Positions 35,910 to 45,357 of a stretch of DNA of 64,000 bases are shown in pieces (positions within the stretch are counted from its first letter, which is position 1; every line of letters starts with the position of its first letter). This DNA is from Candidatus Saccharimonadota bacterium (GTDB lineage Bacteria; Patescibacteriota; Saccharimonadia; Saccharimonadales; UBA4665). The notes beneath the pieces are model-generated. The model was not told where the DNA came from. It worked only from the letters and a program-made list of their open reading frames with translations, and searched no databases. The stretch lies in the NCBI GenBank assembly GCA_025928155.1, contig JAICKC010000005.1, positions 1-64,000 on the forward strand. Direction: 5' to 3'. The position numbers and the translations under genes are program-made.

Positions 35910-36560
35910 CTATGCTGTTCTGAGTGTGCTGAGACTGGCTTCTAACTCGTACAGCGCGTCCTCGTTATATGCTGCCAACGCCGCCCACTCACCGAGCTGT
36001 AGGTCGCGCTGACGGGCCAATTCAGCCCTTCTGCGATCTCTCGCGCCCAGAGGAACCACATCCCACCCGTCCGGACCGATCATGAACACCCCTTGGTCGG
36101 TGTCTATACTGGCGACATCGCGCGAGGAGGTACCAAGCATATCCGCTGGCATCTCTGCCGGGAGCAACGGCACGATACCGATCTGCGGCCCCCTGGATGT
36201 TGGATGCAGGCCTTCCTCTACAAGCGTCATAAGATGCTTATGTTGGTCATGCAAAATTCTGAAGTCGCCTCCCACGACAAACTGGTTCTGCAATCCGGCA
36301 ATCGTCATAATTATTCGCCCTAGGGCACCCGCTTGGGCTAGCCTGCGGCCACGGTTGACTCTGTTCTCAGCTCTAAGATCAGCGAGCTCTGCCGGTTCAC
36401 CACCATGCCTAAGCACTGCGCGCGCATAGTCTAGGGTTTGCACGTCATCTGGTACCACATAAGTCGTAGCCGCCTCTTTGAGACGAGCGTTCTCGAGAAC
36501 TCTGAGCTGTCGGTAGAGGGCAGGCGGCTCGCCTATTCTGCTAAAGTTGAATCTGGCCAT
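35910..36560 (-). CDS. hypothetical protein
   Basis: 216 residues, not recognised. Soluble, rich in Arg, Ala and Leu; helical N- and C-terminal parts, with a beta-rich middle (FVVGGDFRILHD, PQIGIVPLLP, VFMIGPDGWDVVPLG). It stands alone, convergent with the surface-protein gene. Length, an ATG with CCTCC complement upstream (minus-strand GGAGGG) and even composition support it as real. Confidence 0.6.
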   Translation of the reverse strand: MARFNFSRIGEPPALYRQLRVLENARLKEAATTYVVPDDVQTLDYARAVLRHGGEPAELADLRAENRVNRGRRLAQAGALGRIIMTIAGLQNQFVVGGDFRILHDQHKHLMTLVEEGLHPTSRGPQIGIVPLLPAEMPADMLGTSSRDVASIDTDQGVFMIGPDGWDVVPLGARDRRRAELARQRDLQLGEWAALAAYNEDALYELEASLSTLRTA

Positions 36561-36670
36561 GCACCCTCCTTTGATTACCCATATCCTAAGCCATTTATTG
36601 AAGCTATAAGGGCATTATATCCCTGTATCTACCCCACTTACAGTGATGTCAGGTGCGGTTCGTAGCAGAA

Positions 36671-37411
36671 CTATGATGTGGTATAGCCAGCGTCTACCAG
36701 TAAATTTATACCGGTCACCGCTTCTGCTGTGGCGAGATATAGAAACGCTTCGGCGATTTCTTCCGGCTGGATCCAGCGCTTTAGCAGCGTGCCTTCTATA
36801 AAACTCGTTACCATTGGTGAGCCGTGATCATAGTTTGGTGTCATCACAAACCCGGGAGCAACGGCATTCACACGAACTTTCGGTGCCAGTTCTTTGGCAA
36901 GATTTTTTGTAAAGCTAATCGTTGCCGCCTTGGCAGTTGAATACGCCATGGCTGTAGGCCGGCCACCGTGTTCCAGCCCGCGTATGGAGGTGGTGTTCAG
37001 GATAACTCCCCTTCCCTTTTCGAGCATAATTTTAGCCGCCACTTGCGAACACAGCATCATACTGAACAGGTTGTCTTCGTACTGCGATTGCCAGTCAGCG
37101 AGCGTAGATTCCAGAAATGGCTTTCCTCGCGTAACGCCTGCGTTGTTTACTACTATGTCCACCGTGCCAAACTTCTCAATGACGGCTGCGAAAAGTTTTT
37201 CAACCGCTTCGGGTTTCGCGAGATCTGCTTGCACGAACACGGCTTCCCCGCCCTGCTGTTGTATGTCGGTAACGGTCTGTTCGCCGCCCTTTATGTTTGT
37301 CTTGGTGGTAACGACAACTTTTGCACCCTCTTTGGCAAACAACAGCGCCGTGGCGCGACCGATGTTGGCCGCCGACCCAGTAACGATGGCAACTTTTCCG
37401 TGTAACTTCAT
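36671..37411 (-). CDS. short-chain dehydrogenase/reductase
   Basis: 246 residues from the ATG that overlaps the upstream stop (ATGA at 37408-37411). NAD(P) motif TGSAANIGRA, NNAG (VVNNAGVT), catalytic Ser in TTSIRG and YSTAK for the Tyr-x3-Lys pair. Classical FabG-like SDR; substrate unknown. Translationally coupled to the HD hydrolase upstream. Confidence 0.87.
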   Translation of the reverse strand: MKLHGKVAIVTGSAANIGRATALLFAKEGAKVVVTTKTNIKGGEQTVTDIQQQGGEAVFVQADLAKPEAVEKLFAAVIEKFGTVDIVVNNAGVTRGKPFLESTLADWQSQYEDNLFSMMLCSQVAAKIMLEKGRGVILNTTSIRGLEHGGRPTAMAYSTAKAATISFTKNLAKELAPKVRVNAVAPGFVMTPNYDHGSPMVTSFIEGTLLKRWIQPEEIAEAFLYLATAEAVTGINLLVDAGYTTS

Positions 37412-38025
37412 GCGATCTCTCCGCTTAGGAACTTGGCGGGCAGCTCGCCGCTTTGCTCGCAAAGGAACGTGTAGCGGGGCTCGAACGCCTTCCGGGCTTC
37501 TGGCAGCACGATCTTACGCTCCCAATCTTTCTCGACTTTACGGCGGTTCAACTCCATAAGCTCCTCGAACGTCTTACCCGTGAATGTCTTATCAGTGGCC
37601 TCATGCCAGAATATGCACAAAAACGGTCCCACCATATGCGAGCAGCCGTCAGCAGAAGATACAATCTGCACCTCGATCGGTGCTTCGTGCAGATCCACTT
37701 CCAGTTTTTTATCCAAAGTGTCTATATAGTGCGCGGCCTTTGCGGCAAAGTCCGTGGAAAAACCGAGTTGTGCCAGTATCTTAGGGCCGTCGGTCTGCGT
37801 CCTTTCGTACTCGTGGTCGTAGTCCAGGATTTTGCCATAGTCATGCAACCATGCCATGACCTCGACCAGGTCACGATCGGCATCAGGATAATGATCGCAC
37901 AACTCAAGCGCAATCCGTTCCACAATTTCCAGGTGCCACTTTACGAACCACTTATGGTGCGGGAACTCTGGGTTTGCCGACGCCTCTCGCACGTGCTGTT
38001 TGAACGCCTCAATCTTCTCTCGCAT
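37408..38025 (-). CDS. HD-domain phosphohydrolase
   Basis: 205 residues. The HD superfamily metal site is visible: His in KWHLEIVER, the HD pair in MAWLHDYGKI and a later Asp in SSADGCSH. Such proteins hydrolyse nucleotides or other phosphate esters. First gene of a two-gene unit with the SDR. Confidence 0.82.
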   Translation of the reverse strand: MREKIEAFKQHVREASANPEFPHHKWFVKWHLEIVERIALELCDHYPDADRDLVEVMAWLHDYGKILDYDHEYERTQTDGPKILAQLGFSTDFAAKAAHYIDTLDKKLEVDLHEAPIEVQIVSSADGCSHMVGPFLCIFWHEATDKTFTGKTFEELMELNRRKVEKDWERKIVLPEARKAFEPRYTFLCEQSGELPAKFLSGEIA

Positions 38026-38123
38026 GCCGTCATTGTAGCAGAATTATCACTGAGCCGGATGGTTGCGTCTGGCCGGTGCCTCAGGCGTGCTATCATTGAC
38101 GTATCGATAAGAGTAAGGGGTAT

Positions 38124-38462
38124 ATGGAAGACATTATTATAGTAACTACCAACGATATCCCAGGCTACGAAGTAGTCGAGACGTATGGGGAAGTTTTTGG
38201 CGTGCTAGTACGGAGCCGCAACCTCGTCAGCAACATTGGGGCAGGACTGAAGTCGATAGTCGGCGGCGAAATCGGCGGGTACACCAAGCTGCTCAGCAAC
38301 AGCCGCATCGAGGCAGTGGAGCGCTTGCGGCAAGCCGCTGCCGAACGGGGCGCCAACGCGGTGCTGGCCATGCGCTTTGACACCTGCGACATGGGCAATG
38401 CCATGAACGAAGTTGCCGCATACGGTACCGCTGTTAGAATTCAGCCCAAAGCGAAAAAATGA
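38124..38462 (+). CDS. YbjQ/UPF0145 family protein
   Basis: 112 residues with the family's opening IPGYEVVETYGEVFGVLVRS, a central IGGYTKLLSNSRIEAVERL and GANAVLAMRFDT. UPF0145 proteins form pentamers; a heavy-metal-binding domain is proposed but the role is unsettled. The stop overlaps the start of a small membrane protein by 4 nt. Confidence 0.88.
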   Translation: MEDIIIVTTNDIPGYEVVETYGEVFGVLVRSRNLVSNIGAGLKSIVGGEIGGYTKLLSNSRIEAVERLRQAAAERGANAVLAMRFDTCDMGNAMNEVAAYGTAVRIQPKAKK

Positions 38463-38671
38463 CCAAACGAGTGAGTACTTCGCGGCCCATACGAGCAAGT
38501 CGCGGCCTAGTAAATCCCGAGGCAGCTTCACCAGGTACTGTTCAAACGAGCCCGCCTAAGAAACAGTTCCGTACCCACATACCCGAGCCACGGTGGCAAC
38601 GGATTGCCAGTCTGGTGCTCGTGTTTTGCTTCGTTATGCTTGAACTTTGGCTTTGGCTGCACCGCAAATAG
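38459..38671 (+). CDS. small membrane protein coupled to YbjQ
   Basis: 70 residues: a basic Ser/Pro-rich N-terminal part and one helix near 49-67 (IASLVLVFCFVMLELWLWLH). ATGA overlap with the YbjQ gene indicates translational coupling. A membrane partner for YbjQ is possible. It ends 3 nt before the convergent aspS stop. Confidence 0.7.
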   Translation: MTKRVSTSRPIRASRGLVNPEAASPGTVQTSPPKKQFRTHIPEPRWQRIASLVLVFCFVMLELWLWLHRK

Positions 38672-38674
38672 CGT

Positions 38675-40420
38675 CTAGTGCTCGATGATGCGCAGATTGA
38701 GGTCGTCGAGCTGTTCAATGTCGACGGCGTTGGGTGTCTGCATCATGGCGTCGACGCCGCTACCGTTTTTGGGGAAGGCTACGATTTCACGGATGTTTTC
38801 TTCGCCCACCAGCACCATGAACATGCGGTCAATGCCGAAGGCGCAGCCAGCGTGCGGTGGCGCACCGTATTTGAAGGCGTTAATCATGGCACCGAAGCGG
38901 GCGTCGACATATGCCTGGTCAAAGCCGAGGTTGCCGAACGCTTTGTACATAATCTCCGGACTGTGGTTGCGCACGCCGCCGCTGCAGATCTCGTAGCCGT
39001 TCATAACCATGTCGTATTGGTCGGCGATGATGCTCGTTTTGTCTTCGCCTTCGAGCGCTTGCAGGCCGCCTTTTGGCATGCTGAACGGGTTGTGGGCAAA
39101 ATCGAGGTTGCCAGTTTTTTCGTCGGTTTCGTAAAATGGGAAATCGACAATCCAGCACAGCGCGATAACGTTTGAGTCTTTGAGGTTGAAGTGTGCCGCG
39201 AACTCGCTGCGCAGCTTACCCAAAACCTTATTTACTTTGCTCCGTTTATCAGCACCAAAGAATACTGCGTCGCCATCTTGTGCGCCGGTTTTTTGCGTAA
39301 TGGCATCGAGTTCTTCCGCGGCCAAAAACTTGGCAATCGGTGATTGCGCTTCGCCATCTTTGTAGGTGATATACGCCAGGCCGCCGGCGCCTTCGTTTTT
39401 AGCGATTTCGGTGAAGTTGTCGATTTGCGAACGACTGAGTGAGGCGCCGTCTTTGACGCAGATTGCTTTCACGCACTCGGCGCTCTTGAACACCCCAAAC
39501 TCGGTGTTCTTCAGCTCGTCGGTTAGCTCCACCAGCTCCATGCCAAACCGTAGGTCTGGCTTGTCACTCCCGTACGTTTCCATTGCCTCCTTATACGGAA
39601 TGCGTGGGATGTCCTCGTTTAGCAATTTTTTGCCGGCAAACTCGGTCGAGAGCTGCTTGATGAGCGGCTCTATAGTGCTACGCACTTCTTCGCCGTCTTC
39701 CACAAAGGACATTTCCAGATCCAACTGGTAAAACTCGCCGTACAGCCGGTCAGCCCGCGGGTCTTCATCGCGGAAACATGCCGCTAGCTGGTAGTAGCGT
39801 GGGATGCCGCCCACCATCAGCAGCTGTTTGAACTGTTGCGGGGCCTGGGGGAGGGCGTAAAACTTGCCGGATTGCAGGCGCGAAGGAATCAGAAAGTCAC
39901 GTGCACCTTCCGGACTACTGTTGGCGAGGATTGGTGTTGTCACCTCGGTAAAGTCGCGCTGTTCCAAATACTGCCGCATCATTGCGTAATACTGTGCCCG
40001 CTGCTTTAGCCGCAGCTGCATTTTAGGTCGTCGCAAATCGAGGTAGCGATATTTAAGGCGCAGATCTTCATTAGCGAGCGAATCGCCCTGCACCTGGATC
40101 GGCAGCGGTTCGCTGCGGTTCAAAATCTCGAGCGCTTCTACCTTAAGTTCTACGCCGCCGGTCGCAATGTTCGGATTTTTGAGCCCCTCTTCGCGCTCCA
40201 AGACTGCGCCAGTGGCGCTAATGACAAACTCATCACGCAGCGCCTCGCCCAGCTTGAAGGCTTCGGCTTGTTCCGGCCGGATGGCCAGCTGCACCACGCC
40301 GGTGTGGTCGCGCAGGTCAATAAAAATCAGGCCGCCATGGTCGCGCCGCGAGTTTACCCATCCTTTTACAGTTACCGTTTCACCCACTTTTTGGGTGGTG
40401 TCGGCTGCCAATATTCTCAT
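38675..40420 (-). CDS. aspS: aspartyl-tRNA synthetase
   Basis: 581 residues, bacterial type with an inserted GAD domain. The N-terminal OB fold has VNSRRDHGGLIFIDLRDH. Motif 2 is FRDEDPRADRLYGEFYQLD and motif 3 is GCAFGIDRMFMVL. It charges tRNA-Asp. The His of RRDHGG corresponds to the position (His31 in Pseudomonas) linked to non-discriminating AspRS that also charges tRNA-Asn for GatCAB; this is an inference from one residue. A long hairpin precedes it in the leader (40462-40507). Confidence 0.95.
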   Translation of the reverse strand: MRILAADTTQKVGETVTVKGWVNSRRDHGGLIFIDLRDHTGVVQLAIRPEQAEAFKLGEALRDEFVISATGAVLEREEGLKNPNIATGGVELKVEALEILNRSEPLPIQVQGDSLANEDLRLKYRYLDLRRPKMQLRLKQRAQYYAMMRQYLEQRDFTEVTTPILANSSPEGARDFLIPSRLQSGKFYALPQAPQQFKQLLMVGGIPRYYQLAACFRDEDPRADRLYGEFYQLDLEMSFVEDGEEVRSTIEPLIKQLSTEFAGKKLLNEDIPRIPYKEAMETYGSDKPDLRFGMELVELTDELKNTEFGVFKSAECVKAICVKDGASLSRSQIDNFTEIAKNEGAGGLAYITYKDGEAQSPIAKFLAAEELDAITQKTGAQDGDAVFFGADKRSKVNKVLGKLRSEFAAHFNLKDSNVIALCWIVDFPFYETDEKTGNLDFAHNPFSMPKGGLQALEGEDKTSIIADQYDMVMNGYEICSGGVRNHSPEIMYKAFGNLGFDQAYVDARFGAMINAFKYGAPPHAGCAFGIDRMFMVLVGEENIREIVAFPKNGSGVDAMMQTPNAVDIEQLDDLNLRIIEH

Positions 40421-40461
40421 GTTTCAAATTCCTGGTTAGTTGTTCGAGAGGGCTGGTCGGA

Positions 40462-40507
40462 GGGTCGGTTACGCGAAAAATAGCGCCGGCTATTTACTCG
40501 CCGACCC
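40462..40507 (-). promoter_or_regulatory. long hairpin in the aspS leader
   Basis: Outer stem GGGTCGG/CCGACCC and inner stem AAATAGC/GCTATTT around a 4-nt loop, about 40 nt before the aspS ATG. It could be an mRNA regulatory element or stability hairpin. No T-box specifier arrangement is evident on this strand. Confidence 0.45.
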
Positions 40508-40579
40508 GTGAATTCATATTCGCATTCAGCCGTGTCATTGCAGTTATTCTACCACCTCTGGTGGGGAACGTCTACGAAC

Positions 40580-40960
40580 CTATTTACCGTCCTTGAACCT
40601 GCCGTGTTTATCTTGGTAGTCTATTTGCTCAAACAGACGGTTCACGATAATTTGCGAAACTTTGTAGGTTTCCAGCAAGGTCGCCGAGACGAGTACCGAA
40701 AAAACGAGCTGTAGCTTGTCGAGAGCGCCATTCTGTAAAGCCCACCACACGATCCAGACGACGGCCGCATTTTGTGCAATAAGGAGAGCGGCGAAGAAAC
40801 CTGCCACTACAGGACGCATCGTGATCTGCTGGTTGACGTCCCGCAGCTCCACTTTATGGAGTTGCTCGGCGTCGCTCAGGGTCTTTCGCGCGACTGCGTT
40901 GTCGACGTGTGAAACCCTAAATTTGCCTAATTCGGAAGGGAGCGGGGGATTCTTTGCCAT
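40580..40960 (-). CDS. two-helix membrane protein next to ImmA/IrrE peptidase
   Basis: 126 residues: a cytoplasmic N-terminal part with a helix rich in Asp/Val/Leu, two membrane helices near 50-68 and 78-97, and a basic C-terminal end. Unknown family. It begins 7 nt after the ImmA/IrrE gene stop, so both are on one message; the two may work together, for example as peptidase and membrane substrate or effector. Confidence 0.68.
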   Translation of the reverse strand: MAKNPPLPSELGKFRVSHVDNAVARKTLSDAEQLHKVELRDVNQQITMRPVVAGFFAALLIAQNAAVVWIVWWALQNGALDKLQLVFSVLVSATLLETYKVSQIIVNRLFEQIDYQDKHGRFKDGK

Positions 40961-40967
40961 TTCACCA

Positions 40968-41483
40968 TCATTTCCCCACCAAGTCTAGATCTTTGAGCCG
41001 ATAACTCAGCGCTGTCTTGGAAACCCCAAAGAACGTGCAGAGCTGCTCGATATCTTGCGTAACCTTCCACATCCTCCGCATAGCCTCTTCCGGCATGAGA
41101 AGACATGCGGCGAACCAGTTCGCCTGCGTCTCATTTTTTGGGTGCGTGCCGTCAGCAAATTGCCAAATAGCCTTGCGGTACAGCAAGTCGGTTTTTACGT
41201 CCTTATGAAGCCTGTCGTGTCCAATTTCGTGCGCGATTGTGAACCGCTGCCGCTCCAAGCTCTCGTCAGAATCTACAAATATAGCTGCCCCTGCTCTATC
41301 GTAAGCTCCGGATACAGTCTGGTCTTCAAACGTGCCGGTTTTTATAGTCAGGCCATACTTGTCGGCAACCGCACTTAAATCAAGAGGGAATTCCACGATA
41401 TCAATACTGCCGAAGGTATCGTTGAGTACCTCGGTAGCCGTGGTTTCTGCGACACGCTTCTGCTCATCGGTCATTGTAGCCAT
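40968..41483 (-). CDS. ImmA/IrrE family metallopeptidase
   Basis: 171 residues. Zinc-peptidase motif HEIGH near 86-90, third ligand Glu in the NETQANWFAACLLMP block, then a helical C-terminus with a helix-turn-helix-like pattern (FFGVSKTALSYRL). ImmA and IrrE cleave DNA-binding repressors after a stress signal; no such repressor is adjacent. A TATAAT box and GAAGGGAG ribosome site precede the ATG. Operon with a two-helix membrane protein. Confidence 0.85.
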   Translation of the reverse strand: MATMTDEQKRVAETTATEVLNDTFGSIDIVEFPLDLSAVADKYGLTIKTGTFEDQTVSGAYDRAGAAIFVDSDESLERQRFTIAHEIGHDRLHKDVKTDLLYRKAIWQFADGTHPKNETQANWFAACLLMPEEAMRRMWKVTQDIEQLCTFFGVSKTALSYRLKDLDLVGK

Positions 41484-41556
41484 AGACAGCTCCCTTCTAT
41501 AGGGTAATTATAGCTAAAAATGCGACGACTTACCAGGGGTGAGACGTATGATGCGG

Positions 41557-42633
41557 CTATTCACGCTCCGGCGCCAGCTCCGCCTTGCGTTCGTCCGGCT
41601 CGGTTTTGGCTTTTTGGTGCTCGGCGTGCTCTTTTTGGGCCGCCACGGCGGCTACGGCGCGCAGGTCGTCGTACTTGTCAAACTCGTCCAAGATGGGTTT
41701 GCCGATCATCTGCTCCAGCACGTCCTCAATGGTAATGACGCCCACCAGTTCCTCAAAACTATTCACCACTAAGAACAAATGTCGCTTGGTTTTCAGGAAT
41801 GCCTGCAAGGCCTGATACAGCGTAAAATCTTCGTGCACGTAGGTTAGTTTGTGGCTCATTATGTCAGCTACGGTGCCGCTATGTTTAGCACCTACTAGGT
41901 CACGCAAGTACAAAATGCCGATGACATTGTCTTGCGTGCTATCGTACACCGGGAAGCGACTATGGCCGCTGCGGTTGAGTTCGTCCATGAGCACCGGGCC
42001 AACGGCGTCGGTGGCCGCCACCATTTTCACTACGCGCTTCGGCACCAGGGCATCCGATACGAGCCTATCGCCAAACGTCAGGGCGTGCTGTAGCAGCTCA
42101 ATTTCGCTTTCCGATATTCGGCTGTCCGGCTGTCCCTTTTGTCGTTCCAGCAGCTCCACCAGGTCGACCTTCTCGTACAGGCCGGTGTGCACTCGTACCC
42201 GCCGGTGCTTGCCCGCCGCGTTTACCAGGCCGTTTATAAACGGATGGAGTCGCTCCAGCAGCCAGGCTATACCAGGCGCAGCGCCACGTGCCAGCCACAG
42301 GCCGCTGCGCGTGAGTTCGTCGCTCGGCACAAATATATACGCGCCCACGCCAACCAGAACCAGCACGATAAGGAGCGACCACCAGACATTGGTTGCTGAC
42401 GCAAAAGCCACCAGCGCCAGCGCGCCAAAAATCACCACGCCGCCGGTCAGCAACGCCCGCAGGCTGGCGCCGTACGCCACCGCGCGGTAGAGCAGATCAG
42501 CCAGGGGATCGCCGCGGCGGGCCAGACGCTTGAGTTCACGTGACGGTACGTGCACGTAGGTCTGGCGCAGTACCCAAAATACGACTGCGACGACAGCCGA
42601 CAGGGAGCCGAGTATAAAATAGAGCATAACCAT
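41557..42633 (-). CDS. CNNM/CorC-type CBS-domain membrane protein
   Basis: 358 residues. An N-terminal membrane part with about three to four helices (first at 4-22, then near 60-105), then a CBS pair near 195-320 (ALVPKRVVKMVAA, RFPVYDSTQDNVIGILYLRDLV, ELVGVITIEDVLEQMIG). The tail is charged. This is the HlyC/CorC family, linked to magnesium or cobalt efflux; the membrane region is shorter than a typical DUF21. The C-terminal transporter-associated domain is missing. Confidence 0.78.
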   Translation of the reverse strand: MVMLYFILGSLSAVVAVVFWVLRQTYVHVPSRELKRLARRGDPLADLLYRAVAYGASLRALLTGGVVIFGALALVAFASATNVWWSLLIVLVLVGVGAYIFVPSDELTRSGLWLARGAAPGIAWLLERLHPFINGLVNAAGKHRRVRVHTGLYEKVDLVELLERQKGQPDSRISESEIELLQHALTFGDRLVSDALVPKRVVKMVAATDAVGPVLMDELNRSGHSRFPVYDSTQDNVIGILYLRDLVGAKHSGTVADIMSHKLTYVHEDFTLYQALQAFLKTKRHLFLVVNSFEELVGVITIEDVLEQMIGKPILDEFDKYDDLRAVAAVAAQKEHAEHQKAKTEPDERKAELAPERE

Positions 42634-42730
42634 ATCTTACGATGAGCTTGCGAATTCGGCAAAAGCTGGAGCGACAAAGCAGCTATTTCGTGGTACTATT
42701 AGCCTGAACGTAACGGAGTGAATCGCTAGA

Positions 42731-43429
42731 ATGGACAGACGATTTTTAGCCATTATCGGCATTATTGTGTTGGGATTTTTCGGATTTTTGCTGTTTGGCA
42801 ACCGCGGGTCAAATAACGATAGCGGTGGTAACTCTGCACAGGCGACAAACCACGTTGAGGGCAAGCTCGACAGTAAAGTGACCTTGGTGGAGTACGGTGA
42901 TTATCAGTGTCCAGTGTGCGAGGGCTACTATCAAGCCGTGCAGCAGGTGCAGCAGAAATACAACACCACGATTAAATTCCAGTTCCGCAACTTGCCCCTG
43001 CCAGCCTCCCTTCACCCGCTGGCGCTCGAAGCTGCCCGTGCCGCCGAAGCAGCTGACCTGCAAGGTAAGTTCTGGCAAATGCACGACGCTCTGTATACCC
43101 CCCAGAATTACGATGAATGGGCCTACGACCCCACCACACAATCCGTGCGCAGCGCCGATCCTATGCCGCTCTTTAAAGACTACGCGAGAGCAATGGGACT
43201 GAATGTTACCAAGTTCCAAACTGACTTCGCCAGCAGTGCGGTTAACGACCGTGTCCAGGCCGACCTGGCAGCTTTTGCCAACACCAAGCAACAACAGGCT
43301 ACGCCAACCTTTTTCTTGAACGGCAAGTACGTGGTCAATTCTAAGCTTGTAGACAGTGGGGGCGTCCCGAGCGTGGACGCCTTCAGTAAGGTCATCGACG
43401 CCGAGCTCAAGACCGTCGGTCAGAACTAG
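42731..43429 (+). CDS. membrane-anchored DsbA-like thiol oxidoreductase
   Basis: 232 residues. An N-terminal helix near 5-23 anchors it outside the cell. The thioredoxin fold has the active site CPVC in YGDYQCPVCEGYY and a cis-Pro block ATPTFFLNGKYV. This is the DsbA/BdbD type that forms disulfides in exported proteins. It could act on Cys-rich exported proteins such as the one at 34986. It converges on the DUF3817 gene with a 4-nt overlap. Confidence 0.88.
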   Translation: MDRRFLAIIGIIVLGFFGFLLFGNRGSNNDSGGNSAQATNHVEGKLDSKVTLVEYGDYQCPVCEGYYQAVQQVQQKYNTTIKFQFRNLPLPASLHPLALEAARAAEAADLQGKFWQMHDALYTPQNYDEWAYDPTTQSVRSADPMPLFKDYARAMGLNVTKFQTDFASSAVNDRVQADLAAFANTKQQQATPTFFLNGKYVVNSKLVDSGGVPSVDAFSKVIDAELKTVGQN

Positions 43430-43827
43430 TCGGTAGTTGCAACCAGCGCGTTATAGAGCAAAAACTGGCGGTAGGTCCGGAAGCCGGCGTTGTGACGCTT
43501 GGCGGCTGCCCACTGCTCGAATAGGAGCGTCCCGTAGGGCGGCACACTAAAAGTAAGGGCAAACAAGCCGCGCCACCGCGACCAGCCCAAGCTCGGATAC
43601 AATCCCAGCGAAGCCAAACAGTATAGTAAAAACAGCATGCCGTGTGTGCGGCCGGCCAATATCAAAAATGATGCGCTGTGCCGTGCGCCATGAGCTTGCA
43701 GGATCACCGCTGAACCCAGCAGCGTCCAGCCGCAGGCTTCGGCCACGGCCGCAATCCGGAACAGCAGCCACGCCTCCGCTTCGGTAAATGGCCGGCCCTT
43801 TTCAAACTTGCCGAGTAGCTCAAGCAT
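43426..43827 (-). CDS. DUF3817 membrane protein
   Basis: 133 residues from the ATG giving MLELLGKF; the longer reading is unlikely. Three to four helices with FRIAAVAEACGWTLL, a TKG-like TEAEAWL start and the RTHGMLFLLYCLASL segment typical of DUF3817 integral membrane proteins. Function unknown. Confidence 0.72.
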   Translation of the reverse strand: MLELLGKFEKGRPFTEAEAWLLFRIAAVAEACGWTLLGSAVILQAHGARHSASFLILAGRTHGMLFLLYCLASLGLYPSLGWSRWRGLFALTFSVPPYGTLLFEQWAAAKRHNAGFRTYRQFLLYNALVATTD

Positions 43828-43882
43828 ATAAAAATAGTACCGCGTAATGCACTGCGGTACTATTTCAGGACGCAAGTTTCAG

Positions 43883-45346
43883 CTAGCCAGCGTGAACCGG
43901 GGCGACGGCTGCATCCTCTTGGGCAACGCCTTGGCGGCCCTTTTGCTGGAGTACGATCGTGGCGATTATGGCCGCACCAACCATGAAGCCGGAGGCGACG
44001 TAGAAGGCTGCGTGGTAGCCATGCAGCGCTGCTTCCACCGGCGTAAGTGCACCCGGATGTGCCGCATGTTTCGCAAAGCGCGTCGCACTTGAGGCTGAGA
44101 CACCGGCCAAAATCGCCAAGCCGAGCGCACCACCGACTTGCTGCGAAGTATTTAAGAGCCCTGACGCCAGGCCGGACTCGCGTCCGCTCACCCCGCTCGT
44201 CGCGGCAATGGTTATCGGCACAAAGGTCGCCCCCATACCGAGACCCATCAGGATGAAACCAGGCAGTAAGTCGTGCACGTAGCTGCCGTGCAGCGGCACG
44301 TGCGCCAGCAGGTAGAGTGCCAGTGCGACAACCAACGGCGCGACCATGAGGATTGGCTTGTAGCCAGTCTTTTTGATCAGACGTGGGATTTGCGTGGCTG
44401 AAATGGCGATAGCAAACGGAATCACCAGAAAGCTCAGACCCGTTTTTACCGGTGAGTATCGCAGCATACCCTGCACGTACAGTGATGTGAAGAAGAAAGT
44501 GCTGAACATACCGGCCATAATCGGCATCATAGTTAGGTTAGACCCGGTAATATTACGAATGCGGAAGATATTGAACGGCACCAGCGGGTGCTCACTCCTC
44601 AGCTCGTTGGCAATGAAGAAGATGAGCAGCGCCACCGCTCCGCCCAGATAGCCCAGCGTCGACCCAGCTGTCCAGCCGTGACTTGGGGCTTCCACCAGAC
44701 CGTACACCAGGAGCATCATAGCAGCGGTTATCGAAATCGCGCCGGGTAGGTCAAGGTCGTTGTGCCTCTCTTCGGACTCGTGCGCTGGCACTAAGCGCCA
44801 GGCAGCATAGAGCACGGCCGCGGCGACGGGTACGTTGACAAAGAAGTTCCAACGCCAGCCCCAGTATTCGGTAATGATGCCGCCCAGCAGCACACCGGCT
44901 GCTGCGCCGCCCGAGGCTACCGCACCCCACACACTTAAGGCAGTGTTACGTTCGTGCCCTTCTTTGTAGGTTACGAGTACGATCGACAAAGCCGCCGGCG
45001 ACATGAGTGCCGCGGCCAGCCCTTGCGCCGCGCGCAGGCCGATCAGCATGGTGCCTGACTGCGCCAGACCGTCGACCAGCGAGGCAATCCCAAACAACAC
45101 GGCACCGATCATAAATAGCCGACGACGTCCAAACAGGTCAGCCGCACGGCCGCCAAACAGCAAGAAGCCACCGAACGTCAGCGTGTAGGCCGTAACAATC
45201 CACTGCAGACTCGTCTGCGACATACCGAATGCTCTCTGCACTGCTGGCAGGGCCACGTTCACGACCGAGGTGTCGAGTACCACCATAAACTGGGCGAGCG
45301 CCAGGATTATTAGTATCCACCAGTGATGCTTATGCTTATCAGTCAT
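43883..45346 (-). CDS. MFS drug exporter, DHA2 (14-helix) type
   Basis: 487 residues, about 14 helices. Motifs of the EmrB/QacA family: LDTSVVNVALPAV in helix 1, GGRAADLFGRRR (motif A), motif-C-like GGAAAGVLLGGIITEYWGWR and a second-half ATFVPITIA region. It is an H+-driven drug exporter. The divergent MarR gene (45458) and palindromes between the two suggest local repression. Confidence 0.92.
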   Translation of the reverse strand: MTDKHKHHWWILIILALAQFMVVLDTSVVNVALPAVQRAFGMSQTSLQWIVTAYTLTFGGFLLFGGRAADLFGRRRLFMIGAVLFGIASLVDGLAQSGTMLIGLRAAQGLAAALMSPAALSIVLVTYKEGHERNTALSVWGAVASGGAAAGVLLGGIITEYWGWRWNFFVNVPVAAAVLYAAWRLVPAHESEERHNDLDLPGAISITAAMMLLVYGLVEAPSHGWTAGSTLGYLGGAVALLIFFIANELRSEHPLVPFNIFRIRNITGSNLTMMPIMAGMFSTFFFTSLYVQGMLRYSPVKTGLSFLVIPFAIAISATQIPRLIKKTGYKPILMVAPLVVALALYLLAHVPLHGSYVHDLLPGFILMGLGMGATFVPITIAATSGVSGRESGLASGLLNTSQQVGGALGLAILAGVSASSATRFAKHAAHPGALTPVEAALHGYHAAFYVASGFMVGAAIIATIVLQQKGRQGVAQEDAAVAPVHAG

Positions 45347-45357
45347 ACAGCCTCTCC

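Noticed and set aside
40455-40475. Sequence AGGGTCGGTTACGCG resembling a T-box core near aspS
   Set aside because: It is on the plus strand, opposite to aspS, and lacks a specifier stem; the hairpin itself is listed instead.
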